A stretch of 64,000 bases of DNA from Liolophura sinensis (taxonomy: Eukaryota; Mollusca; Polyplacophora; Chitonida; Chitonidae): contig NC_088307.1 in NCBI RefSeq assembly GCF_032854445.1, forward strand, positions 26,302,046-26,366,045, read 5' to 3'. Within the stretch, counting starts at the first letter, position 1. Each line of letters opens with the position of its first letter. The position numbers were made by a program, and so were the translations under genes. The notes beneath the pieces were generated by a model. The model was not told where the DNA came from, ran no database searches, and was given only the letters and a program-made list of their open reading frames with translations. Positions 57,526 through 64,000 of this stretch are shown here, piece after piece.

Positions 57526-59521
57526 ACGTTTATCCTGCCGATAAATTTAATTTTCAGTTTAGTTTAGCTCAGTTCTTCGCCAAAAGGGAAGATGCGATTT
57601 TAGCCTGGCCTCCGGACCACGAAGGGATCTTAGATATAATTCAAAATTTCAAACAAGTTATTGTAAAATAAATTTCAGCTAAAATAATGGGAAGGAATAT
57701 ACCAAGTTTAATGATTGAAATTTTGACCCTGGATATGTAACCAAGTTTTTTGTGTGTGTGTTTCGTTCGGTTAGAACGCTCATTTTGGTTGATTGATTGA
57801 TTGCTTTTATCCGTTTTTAGGGAATAAAACTGACTTATCATAAATCTATGTATAGATGGCACATGCGGATATTCAGGAATGAGCAAAAGAATAACTAACG
57901 TAGGCCCGCAGAGTGGGCTTTCTAGCGCAATCTCCTTCCTGGCTAAAAATGCCATGTTGTACAATGTGGAATGTCACAAAAGCTAGACAACTCGTTTTGA
58001 TTACATTATGTGTAACACTCAGGACTGACAAATTTCAAAGAAGGTTCTTTAGAGTAGAGGAATGATGAAGACAAATAGGGATCATACCGTTTGTGAAATT
58101 CGGAAGTTCCTGAAGGAGATGGGTGGCATTTTTGCCCCAGGAACACAGCGAGATTGGTGATCGGTAAATGAATGCCAACAAAGGTTGCCAAACATTTCTA
58201 ACGTTGTCATATGGTACATGGGCAATATGACATTTTTTTTACCTTTGGTGGCAAAAGAGTTCAGTCTCAAACTGCCCTGTTACTTTCGGCTCGTGAATTT
58301 CCGCACGTGTTTTGTTGAAGGCTCTCAAATTATCAATCTTATCGCCTAATATACGAGAAGAGATAACACAGCCCCTCCCCCCCCCCCCCCGCGTCATGGC
58401 GTCCAAGTCATGGAGCATGTATGTGAAAAATGGAACTGGAAAGACGAAGACATTGACTGTGACCGACGATAAACCCAATGTAATTAAACGAACGTTCATT
58501 TGTTTGTTAGTGCATTCTCTTGTCCACGAAAGTCCACTTTAAGAACACATCGGGATTCGGGTTATGGTGGGGAAGTGTTCGGTTCTGCTTCACTGCGACC
58601 AAAAGACCCTTAACCAACAAGGTCATGTGTTTGAATCCAGGGTGCACAATTCCTGGCGAAGGTCACTGCTTTTCTCCGGGCTCTCAAGCCAGCCAGCAAT
58701 CAATTAAGCTATGAAGTAATAGCGCACCAGTCCGAGATTATTTTTTAAAACCAGACATAGACAGCATTTTACATTAGAAAAATTTATTCAGTGCTAACCG
58801 CTATCGTCTTCACAAATCATTCTTTCAGTGAACAAGGATTTCAGATAGTGCACTTCCTCCCTTCCCGTTGTTTTAAAGGTCATGCCGTTGACATCTTGGT
58901 GTTTAATAATGCAATACACAGTTCACTACTACGCTGGCAGAATGCACCTGCATTGGGAAACCCTCTGAAACATATGTGCAGAGCTGGGTAACTGCCATAC
59001 GGTGAGTCAGCTGCGAGAGTTACGGAAAAAAGAGGGAAAAAGTGAACTGACGTAATTTATACTGACCAGTTTAACGAGTCTCATAACAGCTTAGTTAATG
59101 ATTTAATCATTGTGAAACTATGTAGACTATTATAAACTATTGGGTTTTTTGTAAAACGAAACCTTACCATTGACGTTTAAAGACTTCCTCATGGGATCTG
59201 TTAGTACCTATACAATCGAGGACCCTCCTTAAATGATAATCTGTCATTTCTATTATAATAAAATGGAGGAGGGATGGGAGAAGGGTGGAGGTTGGGATCT
59301 TATCATCAAATCCGACCACTTGTAAAACTCGAACGGACAATGTTCCAAGGCGATAGTCGCAAATCCATTTCCAAAATGCCTTAAAACAGCAGTTCCTAGA
59401 GTTCTATGTACTTTTTTCTGATAAGCGAGATACTTTTACAGGATTTATTGTATGTAGATTCCGCAGTAGAGTAGGGTAACTTTAGCCTTTTGTTAGAGAT
59501 TGTAAACCTACAAAATGTCGC

Positions 59522-59526
<5 letters not shown>
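57526..59526. other. No gene recognised
   Basis: Unique sequence. A B-box-like GTGTTTGAATCCAGG at about 58,628 with surrounding CG-containing sequence (58,560-58,690) may be another tRNA-type SINE relic. C run at 58,377-58,390. Confidence 0.4.

Positions 59527-59585
<59 letters not shown>
59527..59585. repeat. (TA)29 microsatellite
   Basis: An uninterrupted TA run of 59 bases. It is self-complementary and prone to cruciform extrusion and length change. Confidence 0.97.
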
Positions 59586-59588
<3 letters not shown>

Positions 59589-60460
59589 ACGTGTAACGTG
59601 CAAGACAAAAGCAGAGATTAGTTTTAAACGATATTAGGAAAACAGTTATTCTAGTCATGGCATTCAACTGACACCAACAGTTCATAAAAGCAACGTGTTG
59701 ATACGATATGGATGTAGCTTAAGTCTCCCCCCCCCCAAAAGATATAAATATAATATAATATAGAAAATAAATATAACAACATGTACGCCACAGATTTAGA
59801 ACGCACAATTCATACTTGACCACAGACGTATTATATTCCTTGTACAATTTTAGAAACGCTTAGGCATGTGATGGAGTGAGCTTTAGAGGTGGTTTACCTT
59901 AGATACAGAATGGAGTGCCATTCCGGCTGAGTCCTAGACAGTTGTTTAGTTGCAATACGTGCGTACTATGTTGCCAATTTGTCTACAAATGGCACGGTCC
60001 GACAACTGTCTACACTCTTTTATTAAAAACTGTTTAGATTACCATAAGCATGCACATCGTGTTGATAACATTATTCTTGAGAAATCGTGCCAGCAGCATT
60101 TAGGAGAAATCGAACCCAGATCAAGGAGTTGTTATACAGCATCTATGGAAAAGACAGTAACGGGGAGAGATCATTTCCTAATTGGATGGTACATGCATCT
60201 TAAATTCTTAAAGGGAACCACGTTAGTGGTCCGCATTAAACCTGAGGAAATATGCCAAGTACCGGATGGTCCAACGAATGTACACTGTGACTGGGTTAAA
60301 GTTCATTTAAGGTGTCTTCGGCAAATAATATATCATATGATGAAAACGACATTTACCCTAAGAAAATAAACAAATAGCTCCACTTACTGATTAAAGTGAT
60401 ACCCTAAAATAAATGTATTTTGATCTGAATGAAAACTACCGGATAAATAAAGTGGTTCGT
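59586..60460. other. One 139-codon open frame, otherwise nothing
   Basis: The frame at 59,950-60,369 (plus) is the longest non-repeat one near the right end. It has no signal peptide, no recognisable domain and no obvious splice context, and its composition fits random AT-rich DNA. A 10-base C run lies near 59,727. Confidence 0.35.
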
Positions 60461-60620
60461 TCCTTTCCTCTCCGGCCGTCCGTGGGAAGGTCTTTCAGCA
60501 GCCTGCGGATGGTCGTGGGTTTCCCTTGGGCCCTGCCCAGTTTCCTCCCACCATAATATTAGGCGCCGTAGTATAAGTGAAATATTCTTGACTACGGCGT
60601 AGAATACTAATCAAAAAATA
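60461..60620 (+). mobile_element. Meta-SINE-type SINE, 5'-truncated
   Basis: Starts at the linker (TCTCCGGCCGTCCGTGGGAA), with the central domain (TGCGGATGGTCGTGGG, CCTCCCACCATAATATTAGG) and the 3' domain (GACTACGGCGTAGAATACTA) followed by an A/T-rich tail. It is close to the family consensus and so relatively young. Confidence 0.9.
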
Positions 60621-61553
60621 TATAAAATAAAAATATTTAAATAAATAAAAGGTTTGATAAAAAACAATTGGAGAGCAGTTTGTAAGAGTGGTTTTTTTCT
60701 TATTTCATGTGTGTATTAATCTTACAAGTGCACGCACTTTGAAATTCTCCTTTGACACTCGTGTCAATGACCTATCGGCCACTGCAATCAATAAAACGTG
60801 ATAGTGTACGTATCCTGAATTGATACAAACACATCATCCACATGTAGGTGGGTCTTACATTTATAACAAAAAGCACTACATGTGTACATGCATAAAATTA
60901 CATTTCATACATTGTAAAACATGACTAGTGATTTTCAGCCCATCGTTGTTCCGATGAACAGGATACTGTTTTCATAGGATTCCTAAAAGTGGATTTCACA
61001 GAACTGTAGTGTAATTTTAGCCTTTTGTTATAGACTTTAGGACTAGAAAATATCTGGCTGTCACCATAGAAACAGACGGAAATCCAAGAAACATCCAGGC
61101 AAGCAGAATGTTGCGGTCGTTTTACAGCTATACAAAAAAAGCACTTTTGTTCCCAGAGTGCAGAGTAACCTTACTTCTCGAACCAATCATGTGATCAAAC
61201 GAATCAGCGGTAACTCGGTCAAACAAAAGGTATGCAAAATCAGAAGGTTTTATTTTAGGTTCACTTCATATAATCTACTACATGTAATACAGAACTCTGT
61301 AAAGATAGCCAGCAGTTCACATTCTAAAGTTGCAAGTAAGTTTCTATAAAGTTGAAATGTGTTTGTTTACTATGTTCACATTACCTTTCTTCACCCTTGA
61401 TATTTAATCGTATATAACATAATATAAATCCATCGGTGAGCCGCCAGTCTGTCATTGGTTTGCTTTGAGTTCGCTTGAGGAATGATCGTAGAACGATTTA
61501 GGCTTGATTTAGTTGGTTTCTCATTGTATCTCCGCAATCTGAGAAGGATTTAT
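60621..61553. other. No gene recognised
   Basis: Unique AT-rich sequence, no supported exon. Confidence 0.4.
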
Positions 61554-61565
61554 TCTTCCCAGCTG

Positions 61566-61602
61566 GAGTACGACGTTAAACCCCAAGCACTCACTCACTC
61601 AC
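61566..61602 (+). mobile_element. 37-bp 5'-truncated SINE insertion with perfect 12-bp target duplication
   Basis: Only the last 37 bases of the (CACT)n SINE family are present (GAGTACGACGTTAAACCCCA, AGCACTCACT and the tail). They are bounded by the identical 12-mer TCTTCCCAGCTG at 61,554-61,565 and 61,603-61,614. The duplication proves this short piece inserted as such, rather than being a decayed longer copy. Confidence 0.93.
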
Positions 61603-61614
61603 TCTTCCCAGCTG

Positions 61615-61896
61615 AGGCTTTTAAAAATACAAATCTGTCTCTATCATTTAGCCACCTTGAACGCTAGTATCTTTTCGAGTGTGGCGTCATCAATACGTGC
61701 AATATACCAAAACTGAAGGCCGCAAAAACACATAATCCTACAGGAATTCTGACTTCATAACGTCTAGTTACTGGTGAATGATAATTACCATAACGTCACA
61801 ATTCAAAAAAATGTAAGCAAATTACCAGTTAACCTAACATAACTAACCACGATCTTCGATTCGAGCCCGCCGAACTCGGCCTCGTCCGGAAGAAGA
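61615..61896. other. No gene; possible tRNA-like relic at the right end
   Basis: The complement of CTTCGATTCGAGCCCGCC near 61,855 is B-box-like and lies next to the following SINE, which may have landed in an older one. Confidence 0.35.
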
Positions 61897-62156
61897 TTAT
61901 TATTTATTTGATGGGTGTTTTACGCCGTATTCAAGAATAGTTCACTTATACGACGGCGCCAAGCATTATGGTGGGTGGAAACCAGGCAGAGACCTGGGGA
62001 AACCCACGACCATCGCAAGTTTTTGGCAAACCTTCCTATGTACGGATGGAGAGAAAGCAGCATGAGCTGGACTTGAACTCACAGCGACCGCATTGGTGAG
62101 ACTCCTGCGGTCATTACGCTGCGCTAGCGCGCTAAGCAACTGATCCACGGAGGTCC
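61897..62156 (-). mobile_element. Full-length Meta-SINE-type SINE, minus strand
   Basis: Complement of the whole element: 3' domain (TTTTACGCCGTATTCAAGAA), central domain (GCATTATGGTGGGTGGAAAC), linker, box B region (GACTTGAACTCACAGCGACC) and box A region (GCGCGCTAAGCAACTGATCC). An imperfect target duplication is visible: TCCGGAAGAAGAT at about 61,885 against TCCGATGAAGAT at about 62,159. Confidence 0.92.
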
Positions 62157-63225
62157 CTTCCGATGAAGATAATATTGTGCAACGTTGTATTGAAAGCAAG
62201 AAAATGTACAGTTTAACAGGACAACTTACAAGTTGTTTTAGATCTTGACTTCAATACTTGCTTTTTACTCAGGGAACCGTAAACAACTATTTAGAAGATG
62301 ATCTAAATTTTGACTCTAGTCCACCGTGAAACGCACTCACTTGATTCAAATAGGGCGGTTATGACGTTCTAGTGATGTCTGGTTGGATGCGTTGATTACA
62401 GTTGTGTTAATTGTGACGTTATAGTCTTTACTAGTCCTGCGTGATGATGTGACATGCTTTGAGAAATACTTTATCATAACAGATAACATGTTTACCTTTG
62501 ATACTTTAAGCACGGCACTAACCACTGGACCGAGTTTCTGGTTGGGGAGTGTATGGAGACAGAGCGGTTATTGTTGACGCTAAGCTGCTGGCCAACCCAT
62601 CTCAGTGGTGCATGGATGTATATCCTGACTGCAGCAATAACTGCTGAACTAGAAACATAAGAAAAAACACCGGATGTACAGTCACTCATCCGGACGCATG
62701 CGTGTTTTACAAATGCATACCGCCATCAAACTGGGATAAATTGACAAAAGACCGTACTTTCACACTGCTCTTATTTTAATCTATATGCTGTGCATTTTTA
62801 ATTATATTTATGGAGAAAAATGTAAATACGTAATATGTAAGACTACGTTACACCCTTTAAGAGTCAGTGCCAAGCAACTGTTTTGCTTTAGTCCTTTTCC
62901 TACCGCACATTGTCCGAGATTTAACCTGCTAATCTCCATAGTAAATCTTGTAGCGTCACTGCGTCCGCTTGCATGAAGCCCGATAAGCTTTACCGAAACA
63001 TAACTACCATGGCAATTAGCAGTGCGGGCATCACGTAACGATGTCAGTTGAAGCCCATTCACACTTGACACGATAATCACAACCACAATTACAACTTCTT
63101 GAGGTCATCGTGAATTCACATGAGGACACGACATGTCAGCGACTCACCAACAACGCCATTAGGTGCCTGTGTGGCCTGAATCTGACGGCCACACTCTCCT
63201 CACGTTAGTTTCTGCGAATCTACTG
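62157..63225. other. No gene recognised
   Basis: Unique sequence; opposed open frames at 62,785-63,086 overlap and are unrecognised. Confidence 0.4.
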
Positions 63226-63464
63226 TACAGAGTGTCCCAAGTTGCGCACCATCCAGGTCGAGGTTGAATGCTTGGGCTACAGAGCGCTGTGTTGCCCCAT
63301 CTCTTCAAAAAAAAAACAAAAAAACAATTCAACTCTTTCTTGTAATGTTAGTTTATTAGCCATAATTAACTCTGAAAGAGAGAAAAAAAAATTAAATCAG
63401 TATTAAATCTGAAACACAGAAAAATGAAAATCAGGATGGTGCACGACTTCTGGGACACCCTGTA
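63226..63464. mobile_element. MITE with mariner-like terminal inverted repeats
   Basis: The 239-bp element begins TACAGAGTGTCCCAAGTTGC (through ...CACCATCC at 63,254) and ends with the complement, GGATGGTGCACGACTTCTGG (63,434) through GACACCCTGTA (63,464). The inverted repeats are 29 and 31 bases long and match except for about five positions. The TA at both ends fits a TA target duplication. TACAGGGTGTCCCA-type termini belong to the Tc1/mariner group (from memory). The interior has no coding capacity, only A-rich tracts, so it is non-autonomous. Confidence 0.8.
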
Positions 63465-64000
63465 TAATCGAACAACATCACAGCTGATAAACTGGTGCGG
63501 ATAAACGAAAGCTTTCTTCATTTCATTAATTGCGTTCATCTTTATTATACTTCCTAACAGCTGCATGTGTTTGTGTTCATGTCCATGTTTGTACATCGAC
63601 CATACAAGAAAACAACTGAGTGCAAGTTTTCTGCTAAAATAAGCACTTTTAGTTTAGAACAACAATAGGCATGATGTTAACACTACTTAATGTTGACTTT
63701 AGAATAAGCGACATTATACAGGTGTAACACTCCGTCATTTTTCCAGTCAATAAATCAATACTCTTAATTTTCGCAAAGTCACGTCTGTCCGTATATGAGG
63801 AATACAGGTACTCCACAACCATATATTAACATAGACTGAAATATACGACTAAAATAAAATAAAGGTGTCAACAACAGCCAAAGGGAAATTATTCTTTGAT
63901 ACAGCCAATCTTTGACAGCAGTAACGAGTAATCTCCCTTCCTCCAGACTATCATGTATACATATTGCATCAGACCGTATAACACTACATGCAAGTACAAC
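63465..64000. other. No gene recognised
   Basis: Unique AT-rich sequence to the end of the window without a supported feature. Confidence 0.4.

Noticed and set aside
59950-60369. 139-codon open frame as a gene
   Set aside because: No recognisable domain, no splice or promoter context; its length is unremarkable for 64 kb of AT-rich DNA read in six frames.

Overview
This is a eukaryotic, AT-rich, intron- and repeat-dominated window, most probably from a mollusc. Evidence for that: at least fifteen tRNA-derived SINE copies carry the conserved central block around CTCCCACCATAATGCTGGC and end in an (AAATA)n-type tail (the Meta-SINE type known from molluscs). A second SINE family ends in GACGTTAAACCCCAAG followed by (CACT)n. 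The one convincing gene is a neuropeptide precursor with molluscan pleurin-like character. I lean towards a bivalve, but the class cannot be decided from the sequence. No prokaryotic features, no intact tRNA or rRNA genes and no CRISPR array are present.

Layout. Positions 1-17,230 hold a head-to-tail, same-orientation array of five mosaic copies of a long (about 3-5 kb) repeat, with internal deletions, SINE insertions, a 1.7 kb foreign insertion (9,957-11,687) and a smaller interspersed element ('element X') embedded in it. From 17,230 to 25,500 the DNA is low-complexity or unique, broken by SINEs and stand-alone copies of element X. Around 25,515-27,332 there are two promoter-like configurations (CRE, TATA box, start site, splice donor). 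The second is the better one and is followed by a 144-base exon without any ATG.

From 27,333 a very long putative intron (about 29 kb) begins. Its first 9 kb hold five tandem-repeat arrays from four families (69 bp x 14; 60 bp, diverged; 47 bp in an old and a young block; 74 bp). The rest is unique sequence with scattered SINEs. At 56,584 a clear splice acceptor opens the coding exon: a 149-residue secreted precursor with an amidated 20-residue peptide flanked by KK and GRK and a C-terminal ILRY-Gly. A 3'UTR with AATAAA at 57,502 follows. From 57,526 to the end I see no gene, only SINEs, a (TA)29 microsatellite, a 37-bp 5'-truncated SINE with target-site duplication, and a mariner-like MITE at 63,226-63,464.

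How it works together: the promoter/exon at 27.2 kb and the coding exon at 56.6 kb are best read as one neuropeptide gene whose first intron has accumulated the satellites. This link rests on splice signals and orientation only. RNA reads spanning the junction would decide it.
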